From contig WALW01000019.1 of assembly GCA_015522635.1 (NCBI GenBank), forward strand, positions 1 through 64,000: a stretch of 64,000 nucleotides of DNA, given 5' to 3'. Below the pieces are notes generated by a model. That model was not told the DNA's origin. It saw only the letters and a program-made list of their open reading frames with translations, and did no database searches. Both the position numbers and the translations under genes were made by a program. This stretch comes from Candidatus Tiamatella incendiivivens (lineage in GTDB: Archaea; Thermoproteota; Thermoprotei_A; Sulfolobales; Acidilobaceae). This document shows, in pieces, positions 46,943 to 55,759 of this stretch (position 1 is its first letter; every line of letters begins with the position of its first letter).

Positions 46943-48245
46943 AACAAGGAAAGTGATTCCACTGGTCAGCATCGGGAACTTGAAAAGAAAATATATTAAC
47001 AGACAGGTATTAATTATAGGAATAGGAATATTATTCCTCCTAGCAATAGTGAGTTATACCTCATATATTCTCTATATCGATATCAAAATAGGGTATACTC
47101 CACATACTCCTCCCTTAGATATGCTCTCAAATCAAGTGATTTTCCATGCTCCTCTTCTCGGAAGCATTTCCACTGCAAAATTATTCATTTTGACGATAAG
47201 AGCCCTCTCCCTCCTAGTAATTTTACTTGAACTAGTAGTCATTCTTAAAGGAGAAAACACTGGGCGAATAATAGTATTGTTATATGGTCTCCTGCTTTTA
47301 GCTCTAGGATCGGGTAGGGTGGGATTCCGGGAAGTATACCTTATCCTATTGACCACACTAATACTACTGTACCTTCACCCATTCACACGTGGTTGGAGGC
47401 AGATACTAAGAAAACGTGTACCTAGAATCGGAATGAAAGGATCTCTCCTACTCACAAGTTTCACTATAATTCTATACTATGTTTTACCTATTGCACTTTC
47501 TATAGGAACTGCCGGTGTAATTGTTGGATTATCTGAAGCGGTTAAAGCTAAGCAACTGAGTGTTCCTCCTCCACTACCTGATATTTGGAGCGTTTTCACG
47601 GAGTCCCGGCTTGCAATTCTAATAGTATCTCTCGTGGTTATAGGTATATTCTCCTGGTTCATAAGGGAGTTTGGTGAGACGCTAATTAATCTCCTACTAT
47701 TAACTCCTGAGGAAGCTTTTAGGAGAATTAAGGGCATTATTAGAAGAGATATCCTAGAGTTGGAGATGGATAAAGCCTGGCACCAATCAATTCCAATAGG
47801 ATTATTCGTAGCAGTCGCATCAATTTTTGCATATGGATATATAGTTATAATTTCAGATAGAATCAACTATGTTTTCCAGCAATGGTTTGGCAGCGCTCCC
47901 AGGTATATCCCTGAAATCTTAGGTTTAGGATTTCTAATATTTGCATGGGGCCTCATACGAAGAGAGTTCAGAAGAATGTTCACTCTGAAAGGAAAAGGAG
48001 GGTTCAGTGTGAAATCAATGGTAACACTCCTTGGACTCTTAGCTTTGATATTTTACTACTGGTACAAAGGCCAAACTACCTTGGATCCCATCTATTACGC
48101 ACTCGGTCTCAAAGAACCTTCGGTTAATGGGGACATCATACGTAATTTGGGGTTATGGCCTAGTAACTTTTACGATAAACTTGAAGGTATGTTTAAAAGT
48201 TTCGAGTCCACAGCTAGATTGGTGGTTAGGTTCCTATGGGGGTAA
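46932..48245 (+). CDS. Polytopic membrane protein of the MoxR operon
   Basis: This 437-residue protein has roughly eight hydrophobic spans, at about 26-50, 83-105, 111-130, 137-150, 168-200, 228-247, 288-310 and 340-385. The remainder is basic loops. No known enzymatic motif is visible. TTG 46932 lies inside the end of the DUF58 gene, so expression is coupled. It may be the membrane component that MoxR/DUF58 act on, but this is inference from position. Confidence 0.75.
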   Translation: MVLRTRKVIPLVSIGNLKRKYINRQVLIIGIGILFLLAIVSYTSYILYIDIKIGYTPHTPPLDMLSNQVIFHAPLLGSISTAKLFILTIRALSLLVILLELVVILKGENTGRIIVLLYGLLLLALGSGRVGFREVYLILLTTLILLYLHPFTRGWRQILRKRVPRIGMKGSLLLTSFTIILYYVLPIALSIGTAGVIVGLSEAVKAKQLSVPPPLPDIWSVFTESRLAILIVSLVVIGIFSWFIREFGETLINLLLLTPEEAFRRIKGIIRRDILELEMDKAWHQSIPIGLFVAVASIFAYGYIVIISDRINYVFQQWFGSAPRYIPEILGLGFLIFAWGLIRREFRRMFTLKGKGGFSVKSMVTLLGLLALIFYYWYKGQTTLDPIYYALGLKEPSVNGDIIRNLGLWPSNFYDKLEGMFKSFESTARLVVRFLWG

Positions 48246-48475
48246 AAATTAGTAGTGACATGATCAAGGAAGGAATACTAGCCACTATATCGGTATTTCT
48301 ACTTGGGAGTAGCATTTACTTTTTCCTGTTAAGCATAAACCTCGCTGTGAGCCAGCCACCTAATATAACTGCATCACTATTAGCAGCCTTGATAGGCTTT
48401 TCAGTACTATCCGCTGGTGTAACGATACTTAAATCCTGGACTGTAGCAAGGGCAGCTGAGAAAATACAGGTATAG
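48236..48475 (+). CDS. Small two-helix membrane protein
   Basis: This 79-residue protein has hydrophobic spans at about 13-36 and 45-65. It overlaps the previous gene by 10 bases and ends the MoxR operon. No family is recognised. Confidence 0.7.
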   Translation: MGVKISSDMIKEGILATISVFLLGSSIYFFLLSINLAVSQPPNITASLLAALIGFSVLSAGVTILKSWTVARAAEKIQV

Positions 48476-48482
48476 AATTCTA

Positions 48483-49271
48483 TCATATTACCTTGCAAGA
48501 TATGTGTATTAGACTGCCTCTTATATCATGGTAACCTCGACCAAGTTTTATCTCATGGAACACCTTTTCATGGTCAAGAATTATACTCGTTTCCAAATGA
48601 GTTAAACCTGTTGAGGCTAGGTATTTTGGTGGTAGCGATAAGCTGGGGCCTATCTCTATCCTGTATTCAGCATTTTTTGATAGATTTAATATTAGATCTA
48701 CGTCTGGTCTAGAAAAAGCGGCACCTGTAATGTATACCACTTTTGCCTTTGGAAGAACTTTATAGGCATAGAAATCAGGAAGTATATATCTTCCTGACTG
48801 CCACCTGTCGAGTATGTATACCTTGTATCCTTCTGACTCATACAAGTTTGGTATTTTCTTTAGTGCACCTATAAAAACTACAATATCATTTCTACTTAAA
48901 GAACCAAAAATCCTATCAACAAGTTCCTTCTTACCACAATCCGTTTTACCCAGATAATATTGCCCAATAGCATTGAAGGCCGCCTGTCCTAGAGTTCTCT
49001 CCGCAATACAATCGGATGAAAGAAGTGGAATGAAATTCCATATCCTTGCAAAATCTCTCGCCGATGGAGTGCATTTTTCCTCCATCACATAACTATAGGC
49101 AATACCCACTTTACCGCTCGAGAGCTTAACAGCAGAATACCTAGCGCCAATAACATAGTCGTCTACAAACATATCCAAGGCTTCAGGAGTAGTTGATTTA
49201 ATGTTATCAATTACCTTTCGCCAAAATATAGTGTCTAAAAAACCTATTACCCGAGGATTTTTTTCTCCCAT
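48483..49271 (-). CDS. DUF364 (heavy-metal chelation domain-like) protein
   Basis: This 262-residue protein has an N-terminal DUF4213-like part (YVIGARYSAVKLSSGKVGIAYS) and a Rossmann-like DUF364 part with VVYITGAAFSRPDVDLIL, IEIGPSLSLPPKYLASTGL and a final GRGYHDIRGS. Structures of this family suggest a metal- or small-molecule-binding role without a settled function. The start ATG 49271 overlaps the upstream small membrane gene by 25 bases. Confidence 0.75.
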   Translation of the reverse strand: MGEKNPRVIGFLDTIFWRKVIDNIKSTTPEALDMFVDDYVIGARYSAVKLSSGKVGIAYSYVMEEKCTPSARDFARIWNFIPLLSSDCIAERTLGQAAFNAIGQYYLGKTDCGKKELVDRIFGSLSRNDIVVFIGALKKIPNLYESEGYKVYILDRWQSGRYILPDFYAYKVLPKAKVVYITGAAFSRPDVDLILNLSKNAEYRIEIGPSLSLPPKYLASTGLTHLETSIILDHEKVFHEIKLGRGYHDIRGSLIHISCKVI

Positions 49272-49591
49272 TTTTGAAGCCTCTTTTTGAAAGACCGTTT
49301 AGTTTTATCTCTATATGCATACTCTCCCAGTGAGGCAACAATAAAGCTAGCAATCATCGTGTAGAAACTGGAGGCATTAGCAGTATACAGGCTATACAAG
49401 TATACGGTAAGTATTGATAGAACTATTAGTAAGCTTAGAATTATTATAATACTTTGAGAAGCGTTGATCCGATCTGATAGTTTATAGTGATAGAGAATGA
49501 CACCCATGTTTCCACCCAGACCTATCAATGAAAATACGCTTGAGCCTATAATTATCCTGACAGCCATTGAAGTAGCTTCAATTAAACCCAT
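49247..49591 (-). CDS. Small membrane protein of unknown function
   Basis: This 114-residue protein has hydrophobic spans at about 10-33, 46-68 and 74-90, followed by a strongly basic cytoplasmic tail (RDKTKRSFKKRLQKWEKK). It overlaps the DUF364 gene by 25 bases and so is probably cotranslated with it. No family is recognised. Confidence 0.6.
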   Translation of the reverse strand: MGLIEATSMAVRIIIGSSVFSLIGLGGNMGVILYHYKLSDRINASQSIIIILSLLIVLSILTVYLYSLYTANASSFYTMIASFIVASLGEYAYRDKTKRSFKKRLQKWEKKILG

Positions 49592-49639
49592 TCTATCCTC
49601 TTTCCCTCATCTCCTCCTTCACCAGGTTATGATAGAGGT

Positions 49640-50608
49640 TTATGAGATACTGAATTTATAGATCCCGTTAAATTCGTCCAGCGATATTCTCCCTTTTCCC
49701 ACGAGATATTTCAAGTGGCTGAGAGCCTCTCCTATAGCAAAATATTTCTGCGCTATTGGGAATTCACTCCATTTTTTGAATGCTACATCCCAGGTCATTT
49801 GGGATGCTACCTCATAAGCTGTTAACGGTTCCTTCGACTTGTCTAGGATTCCTAGTACCTCTCCGAGCCTATGATTATGATGAACCATTAATTCACTGAT
49901 TCTCTTTTTTGGATCCTCTATTACTTCACGATGCCCTGGATAAAGCCTAACCGGATTTAGCTCTGAGAGCTTTCTTAGGGATTTAAGGTAATCGTTAAGG
50001 GGATTTGTTGACCAGTCTATTAGAGCTATATTCGGTGTTATATTAGAGAGTACTGTATCACCGATAATGTACTGGCGATCTCCTATGTGGATAGCCATGC
50101 TTCCTGGCGTATGGCCCGGTGTATGGATCACTTGGAATGTACAGTCTCCTATTGTGAACTCTTCGGGTACTGGTTGTGGTTCTAACGCTCTTAGGCTTCG
50201 GAAAACGTCTATTCTACTCATTGCAGGATGCTTCTTATCAAGGAGATCAACCTCTTCTCTTGGCATTCCTCCTTTACTAAAAACGTTCTTCATAACGTCT
50301 AGTACATGAGGCCATTCATCTACCATTCTTAGGATATGATTTCTATCATCTCTATGCATGTACACCTCATCTGGGTTAAGGTGTGGTGTAGCAGCTACGT
50401 GGTCTACGTGGAAATGTGTTAGAATAACGATTAGATGACGTGGGAAATTATTCCTTTCTAAGTAGCTCATTATGTTTGATGCTCCTTCCATGGTCATGCC
50501 TGGATCGAAAAGAACAGTCCTTGACCCGCAGTTTATTATATACGTATTGATCGTTTTTAATGCCGGGATAGGGATTTCATTGACTAATCTGTGCAAACGT
50601 ATGGTCAT
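49640..50608 (-). CDS. Metallo-beta-lactamase hydrolase with C-terminal winged helix (LACTB2-like)
   Basis: About 322 residues. Metal ligands are in THFHVDHVAA, HTPGHTPGSM, IIGDTVLS and LYPGHREVI. The C-terminal part (about 240-322) fits the winged-helix domain of LACTB2-type proteins, some of which are RNA endonucleases or thioester hydrolases. The substrate is unknown. ATG 50608 follows GGTGGA on the minus strand; the longer start at 50620 is within that site. Confidence 0.88.
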   Translation of the reverse strand: MTIRLHRLVNEIPIPALKTINTYIINCGSRTVLFDPGMTMEGASNIMSYLERNNFPRHLIVILTHFHVDHVAATPHLNPDEVYMHRDDRNHILRMVDEWPHVLDVMKNVFSKGGMPREEVDLLDKKHPAMSRIDVFRSLRALEPQPVPEEFTIGDCTFQVIHTPGHTPGSMAIHIGDRQYIIGDTVLSNITPNIALIDWSTNPLNDYLKSLRKLSELNPVRLYPGHREVIEDPKKRISELMVHHNHRLGEVLGILDKSKEPLTAYEVASQMTWDVAFKKWSEFPIAQKYFAIGEALSHLKYLVGKGRISLDEFNGIYKFSIS

Positions 50609-51151
50609 TGATTCCACCAATTACGTTAAAACATAATGCCATCCTAAACAATATATTGTTACTATATTATTCATAAGACAGGATGCAATCGCTTATTTGT
50701 ATCTGCTAGATGCCGGATATACGCCTCTTCGCCCAGCTAGTTGGTGGTAAGGGTTATGATTAGGAAGTCGACTTGCTGGAAAAGCTGCCATTATATGGGA
50801 CTTGTAGAGCACTTCTAAGCAGCCATCTTAAAGCTATGGTGAACATAACGACAATTCTAATTTCTTATAGAATGGCGTAGAACTTCTAAAACGAATTGGC
50901 GTATTTGGCAGTTGCCTCTAACTTGTTTGTTAGACTAACACAGGATTAGCGCACCCCCAGATATCAAGAATCATTAATGAATAAGTGTATATCTGGAGGA
51001 GAGCCTGTTTATAACAGGATGTGGATAAAACCTATTTTCTTGTCATCCTATATAAATCGTAGCAAAGCACGCCTCTTATCCTACGCATGAAATAGAAGAC
51101 AAACCAGATATATAGTGTTAAGAAAACTAACCAGAGTTGTGGTGCTCTGAT
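50609..51151. other. Gene-poor region with inverted repeats and a decayed ORF
   Basis: No intact gene is seen. The stretch contains TGTTAG-A-CTAACA (50928-50940). A long inverted repeat, CCCCCAGATAT (50954-50964) with ATATCTGGAGG (50989-50999), has one mismatch and encloses the palindrome TCATTAATGA (50971-50980). A third repeat is CCTGTT-TAT-AACAGG (51004-51018). Such clustering suggests a structured RNA, a regulatory region or the remains of a small mobile element. TATA-like ATCCTATATAAATC near 51045-51057 may drive the following HD gene. Confidence 0.5.
50710..50880 (+). pseudogene. Possible decayed ORF with an in-frame TAG
   Basis: From ATG 50710 the frame reads MPDIRLFAQLVGGKGYD, hits TAG at 50761-50763, then continues EVDLLEKLPLYGTCRALLSS and on to TAG at 50878-50880. 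The sequence looks protein-like on both sides of the stop, but it is short, has no clear ribosome binding site and no recognised family. Confidence 0.25.
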
Positions 51152-51760
51152 TTGATATCACTCTTCGAGACTAATGAGAAGGTGAAGTTCATTAAGGATT
51201 TCTCTAAGATGACGATGGGGAATGATCCTTGCCATGGATGGCCTCATGTTGAGAGAGTCGCCGCCTATGCGTTAAAATTAATAGGAAACGATGACTCTAT
51301 AGATTACGAAGCACTCGCTATTGCCGTTCTACTACATGACATAGGAAGATTCTACCAGAGTGACCTTCACCACGCCATTACTAGTTCGAAGATATCGGAA
51401 ATACTATTACGGGGACTTGAATACCCTGATGACTTCATTGAAAACGTCTCGCACGCCATTATAGCACATAGTTTTTCTCTAGGAGTAACAGCTAAAACCA
51501 AGGAAGCCATGATTTTGAGCGATGCTGACAAACTAGATGCTATAGGAGCTATTGGAATATACCGTGTCATTTATACCAGTGGGTTATATCACAGGAGTTT
51601 CTCTGACTCCATTAATCACTTTGGAGAGAAGATAACAAGGCTCAAGGAGAAATTGTATTTGCCAGAATCAAAGCGGATTGCAGAGGAACTCCATAGAAGA
51701 GTGGAACTCTACGTGAAGTGGCTGAAAGAGGAACTCATACAAGTAGGATATTTCTCCTAG
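51152..51760 (+). CDS. HD-domain phosphohydrolase
   Basis: About 203 residues. The metal-binding pattern is H of CHGWPHVERV, HD of LLHDIGRF, later histidines (HAIIAHSF) and the final Asp in LSDADKLDAIG. This is the HD superfamily of nucleotidases/phosphodiesterases acting on nucleotides; the substrate is unknown. TTG 51152 lies 7 bases after TGGTG; the TTG at 51137 precedes that site and is less likely. Confidence 0.9.
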   Translation: MISLFETNEKVKFIKDFSKMTMGNDPCHGWPHVERVAAYALKLIGNDDSIDYEALAIAVLLHDIGRFYQSDLHHAITSSKISEILLRGLEYPDDFIENVSHAIIAHSFSLGVTAKTKEAMILSDADKLDAIGAIGIYRVIYTSGLYHRSFSDSINHFGEKITRLKEKLYLPESKRIAEELHRRVELYVKWLKEELIQVGYFS

Positions 51761-51820
51761 TTCCTTCTTCTAACGTTTATTGCCTCTATAATCAATCTAT
51801 ATATAACAAATAGCTATAAA

Positions 51821-51842
51821 CCGCTCATTCCATATAGAGCGG
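51821..51842. promoter_or_regulatory. Inverted repeat overlapping the gapN leader and ribosome binding site
   Basis: CCGCTC, a 10-base loop, then GAGCGG is a perfect 6-bp inverted repeat. It lies just after a TATA-like CTATATATAAC (about 51797-51807), near the expected transcription start. It ends at the first bases of the site GGAGGTGG. It could be an operator or a hairpin that hides the ribosome binding site. Confidence 0.45.
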
Positions 51843-51853
51843 AGGTGGTATTT

Positions 51854-53404
51854 TTGAATATAGAGGAATCAATTAAAGAAAAACCCATCCTGAAAATAAA
51901 GAGCAAATCGCTAACTGATACATTTACACTGGAAAAAGACCTACCTGTATTCAAAGCTTATATAAATGAAAGATGGGTAGAGTCCCCCAAGAAAAGGAAT
52001 ATATACTCACCAATAGATGACTCCGTGATTGCAGGAATTTACGAGCTAGATTATGATGAATCCCTAAAGGCTCTGAGGAATTTATATGAGAAGGGCAGGT
52101 GGAATGCTAGGAACACTCCTGGATCCAAGAGACTCGGAATCTTACAACGACTAGCAGATCTTATGGAGAAGCATAAACAAGAACTTATAGACGCTTTAGT
52201 GCTGAACTCTGGTAAGCCGATAAAAGCTGCAAAAGGAGAAGTTGAGGCTTCAATCGATAGACTAAGAAGGGCCCCTCTCGACCTTAGAAAACTCCTAGGA
52301 GACTATATCCCCGGCGACTGGGACGAGCATACTCTCGAAAGCGAGGGCATTGTTAGAAGAGAGCCCTTCGGTGTAGTTTTCGCTATTATCCCCTTCAACT
52401 ACCCGCTATTCGACTCAGTCAACAAGATGGTTTACAGCTTCCTTCCAGGAAACGCTATAGCTGTAAAACCACCTAGTGCAGATCCTATTCCAATAATACT
52501 CATGGTAAGGCTAGCATTAGAAGCTGGCTTCCCTAAGGATGCAATAACTCTATTAACTGTGCCCGGGAGAGTTGCCGGAGAGCTCTCTTCCTCTAAATAT
52601 GTAAATGTAATCAGCCTAACGGGAAGCACTAAAACAGGATTGAAGCTAATTCAGAAAGCTGGTATCAAGCAATACGTAATGGAACTTGGAGGCGGGGATC
52701 CAGCTATTGTTTTAGAGGATGCTGACCTAGAATTATCTGCTTCAAAGATAGCAACTGGAATAGCAAGCTATACCGGGCAAAGATGCGATTCTATCAAGCT
52801 TATACTAGCGGAGGAGCCTATCTACGATGGATTGAAGAAGAAACTAGCCTCTAAACTAGCTGACTTCAAAATAGGTGACCCTAGAGATCCTAGTATTGAA
52901 TTAGGTCCTGTAATAGATAATGCAACCGTTGACGAGTGGGAGGAGGCTGTCAGAGAAGCACTCGCGAATGGAGGTAGTCTATTGGCTGGAGGTAGGAGAC
53001 TTGGTGTGAGATATATAGAACCAGCTCTCATTGAGGTGCTAGATCACGAGAAACTCTCTAGGCTGAAGCTCTATAAGGGTGAAGTATTCGCAAGTGTAGC
53101 TCTCATAACATCAGTTAAGAATGTTGACGAAGCTCTAAGGCTGGCTAACAAGAGGAGATACGGGTTAGATGCAGCTATATTTGGAAAGGACCTTAATAAA
53201 ATCAGAAAACTTATCCGTCTCTTGGAGGTTGGAGCAATATATATCAACGAGTATCCAAGGCATGGAGTAGGGTACTATCCTTTCGGGGGCAGAAAAGATT
53301 CAGGTATAGGAAGAGAAGGAATAGGATATAGTGTTGAACAGGTCACTGCCTTAAAATCAATTGTCTATAACTATAAAGGATACGGTATATGGGAGTACAT
53401 GTAA
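51854..53404 (+). CDS. gapN: NAD(P)-dependent aldehyde dehydrogenase, probably non-phosphorylating GAPDH (GAPN)
   Basis: GAPN oxidises glyceraldehyde-3-phosphate directly to 3-phosphoglycerate in the archaeal modified glycolysis. About 516 residues carry the ALDH core: VVFAIIPFNYPL, the Rossmann GSTKTG motif, the general-base glutamate in VMELGGGDPAIVL, and the catalytic cysteine in GQRCDSIK. The C-terminal part has FGGRKDSGIGREG. The ELGGGDPAIV and GQRC pattern and the length resemble crenarchaeal GAPN, but other aldehyde substrates are possible. TTG 51854 follows GGAGGTGG. Confidence 0.85.
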   Translation: MNIEESIKEKPILKIKSKSLTDTFTLEKDLPVFKAYINERWVESPKKRNIYSPIDDSVIAGIYELDYDESLKALRNLYEKGRWNARNTPGSKRLGILQRLADLMEKHKQELIDALVLNSGKPIKAAKGEVEASIDRLRRAPLDLRKLLGDYIPGDWDEHTLESEGIVRREPFGVVFAIIPFNYPLFDSVNKMVYSFLPGNAIAVKPPSADPIPIILMVRLALEAGFPKDAITLLTVPGRVAGELSSSKYVNVISLTGSTKTGLKLIQKAGIKQYVMELGGGDPAIVLEDADLELSASKIATGIASYTGQRCDSIKLILAEEPIYDGLKKKLASKLADFKIGDPRDPSIELGPVIDNATVDEWEEAVREALANGGSLLAGGRRLGVRYIEPALIEVLDHEKLSRLKLYKGEVFASVALITSVKNVDEALRLANKRRYGLDAAIFGKDLNKIRKLIRLLEVGAIYINEYPRHGVGYYPFGGRKDSGIGREGIGYSVEQVTALKSIVYNYKGYGIWEYM

Positions 53405-53450
53405 CCTTATTTTTCTAATCATACAATCATATTAATTGCGGGTGATTTTT

Positions 53451-54086
53451 TTGAGCTTACTCGAAGAAATCCGTGAATGGCTTGAGAAAGGCGTAGAAGA
53501 AGCCCAAGATATCTCTGAGATATCATGGGATGTAGGAGAAATAAAGGATCCAAAGATAAAAGGCCTCATTGCTGTTAACCCGAAACTTCCTGTAAAGCTT
53601 TATATAACCGATAACGAGGAATTTAACACGATAAGAATCACTGTTCCGACAGGTGTATTAACAGCCGATCTCCCCCCAGGGGATAAACTCAAAATCTATA
53701 GAGCCCTGCTTGTACTTAACAAAACCCCCCTAGCCAAGATATACATTGATGGTATCAATGGAGAAGTAGTTGTTGCATCCGATCTAAGCACTAAGACACT
53801 AGGAGAGGATGAGTTCCATGACTCCATAAGCTTCACAATAAGTACAGTTATATCACTCTATAATAGATTCGGGCTTCCGAAGGACGTTAGAGTTGAGATG
53901 CTTGAGAATCTAGTATGGCTTATTCAGAGAAGGCTGCAGAAAGGATGGAGTAGGGAGAAACTCGAAGAATTCCTCGTTAATAAAGTTGGTATGGGTAAAC
54001 CGGAAGCTGAGCATCTACTTGAGACAATATTTCCGACCAAGAAAAAAGAAAAGAAACCCGGTGTTTCCGAACAAATGTACATGTAA
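53451..54086 (+). CDS. Hypothetical protein
   Basis: This protein has about 211 residues, beginning MSLLEEIREWLEKGVEEA. The first half is beta-rich (PVKLYITDNEEFNTIRITVP), the second half helical, with a C-terminal helical bundle (RRLQKGWSREKLEEFLVNK) and a lysine-rich tail. TTG 53451 follows GCGGGTGA. There is no membrane span or catalytic motif. I do not recognise the family; it looks like a conserved archaeal soluble protein. Confidence 0.75.
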   Translation: MSLLEEIREWLEKGVEEAQDISEISWDVGEIKDPKIKGLIAVNPKLPVKLYITDNEEFNTIRITVPTGVLTADLPPGDKLKIYRALLVLNKTPLAKIYIDGINGEVVVASDLSTKTLGEDEFHDSISFTISTVISLYNRFGLPKDVRVEMLENLVWLIQRRLQKGWSREKLEEFLVNKVGMGKPEAEHLLETIFPTKKKEKKPGVSEQMYM

Positions 54087-54154
54087 TATTCATATTACAT
54101 CCCATCTTTTTTAGAGATGATCTCCATAAATAGACTCTTAGGAGTTGTTAGTGA

Positions 54155-55759
54155 TTGAAATCAAGGAAAATAGGGTTCCCAGAGGCCTTCGCTATAGGAG
54201 TCGGTGGAATGATAGGTGGTGGCATCTTTGCAGTTTTAGGATTAAGTATATCAATTAGCAAATATGGCGCGCCAATCGCATTTATGGTTGCGGGACTCGT
54301 GGCTATAGCAACAGGGTACAGCTACGCCAAACTGTCAGTTAGATATCCCAGCAGAGGAGGAACTATAGAATTCGTTGTGAAAGGCTTTGGATCTGGGGTT
54401 TTTTCCGGAGGCCTAAACATCCTATTATATCTAAGCTATACAGTCATGATAGCATTATACAGCTTCGCCTTCGGACACTACGCTGCTGCAGCTTTCAACG
54501 CTGGTTACCCGTGGCCTCAGATCTTTTCAGTAATTGTCATACTAGCATTCACATCAGTAAATGCACTCGGCGCATATGTCAGCGGAAAAGTTGAGGATTT
54601 ACTCGTATATATAAAACTGAGTATACTCCTCATAGTAGCTGGAGTAGGATTCCTATACGTAAACTATTCAAAGCTCTCTCCAGGTAACTGGCCTTCTAAC
54701 ATTAATATAATAGCCGGCGGAATGTTAATCTTCGTTGCATACGAAGGCTTCGAACTCATCGCAAATGCCTCACAAGACGTTTATGACCATAGAATTATTC
54801 CTAAAGCACTGTATTCATCCATTATCGTTACAACACTAATTTACATTGGAATAGCGATAGTCTCAGTTGGCGTTCTTCCATTAAGCGAAGTTATAAAAGC
54901 AAAAGACTATGCTCTTGCAATAGTAGCCAAACCCGTCCTCGGATCTGCTGGATTCTGGTTAGTTATAATAGGTGCGCTTCTATCCACTGCAAGCGCTATA
55001 AACGCTACTTTATATGGCACAGCTGGCATAACATACCTTATCTCAAAAATAGGATACCTTCCATCCGAACTAGAGAAAACATTATGGAAAAATGCGTCGG
55101 AAGGGCTGTTCTTCATTGCCATTATGTCGATAATACTCGCCGTTTATGCGCCACTCCAAACAATATCAGTAATTGGAAGCCTAGGCTTCCTTACAGTATT
55201 CACGAGTGTAAATATAACTGCATATCGCCTTAGGAAGGAGGCGAAGGCCAACCCATATATTGGCTTAGTAGCGATATTATTATCATCATTCTCACTGGGC
55301 GTACTAATATATAACCAAGCCCGTAGTAGTCTAGGTTCACTTCTCCTATTCCTAGGAGTGTTAAGCGGTGGTTTCCTATACGAATATTTATATAGAAATG
55401 TGACCGGTCGCAGAATACATGAATACGTTGATGAAAACCTAGAAAAAAGAATTAAGCTAATTGATGAATGGAGAATATGGGTGCCCCCATTCATTTCCGA
55501 GCTCAAGAAACTAACCGGTGAAGCTAAATTTTACCTGATCGGTAGTATAGCCAGGGGGGAGAAAGCTATATCCCATGATATTGATATACTTGTTGTAATG
55601 GAGAAGAAGCCTAGTGAGAAGAAGCAAAGGATCCTAGTAAACAACGCAATAAACAACGCCGGTCTCACATCTCTTCATCCCATTCATATTCACTTCGCTT
55701 CAAAAGAAGAGGAAGAAGAATACAAGTCTCGAAGCAAGAAGTATCGTAAGCTAGATTAA
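54155..55759 (+). CDS. APC-family amino-acid permease fused to a nucleotidyltransferase domain
   Basis: Residues about 1-415 form an APC-type permease with around twelve hydrophobic spans and the family motif GVGGMIGGGIFAVLG in the first span. The C-terminal cytoplasmic part (about 430-534) contains YLIGSIARGEKAISHDIDILV, split here as GSIARGEKAISH and DIDILV. That is an exact G-S-x10-D-x-D nucleotidyltransferase motif of the minimal MNT type, with a following KKPSEKKQRILVNNAINN helix. One continuous frame links the two. The transferase half may modify the transporter or sense nucleotides; this is inference. TTG 54155 lacks a strong GGTG site. It overlaps the opposing nuclease gene by 9 bases. 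Confidence 0.88.
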   Translation: MKSRKIGFPEAFAIGVGGMIGGGIFAVLGLSISISKYGAPIAFMVAGLVAIATGYSYAKLSVRYPSRGGTIEFVVKGFGSGVFSGGLNILLYLSYTVMIALYSFAFGHYAAAAFNAGYPWPQIFSVIVILAFTSVNALGAYVSGKVEDLLVYIKLSILLIVAGVGFLYVNYSKLSPGNWPSNINIIAGGMLIFVAYEGFELIANASQDVYDHRIIPKALYSSIIVTTLIYIGIAIVSVGVLPLSEVIKAKDYALAIVAKPVLGSAGFWLVIIGALLSTASAINATLYGTAGITYLISKIGYLPSELEKTLWKNASEGLFFIAIMSIILAVYAPLQTISVIGSLGFLTVFTSVNITAYRLRKEAKANPYIGLVAILLSSFSLGVLIYNQARSSLGSLLLFLGVLSGGFLYEYLYRNVTGRRIHEYVDENLEKRIKLIDEWRIWVPPFISELKKLTGEAKFYLIGSIARGEKAISHDIDILVVMEKKPSEKKQRILVNNAINNAGLTSLHPIHIHFASKEEEEEYKSRSKKYRKLD

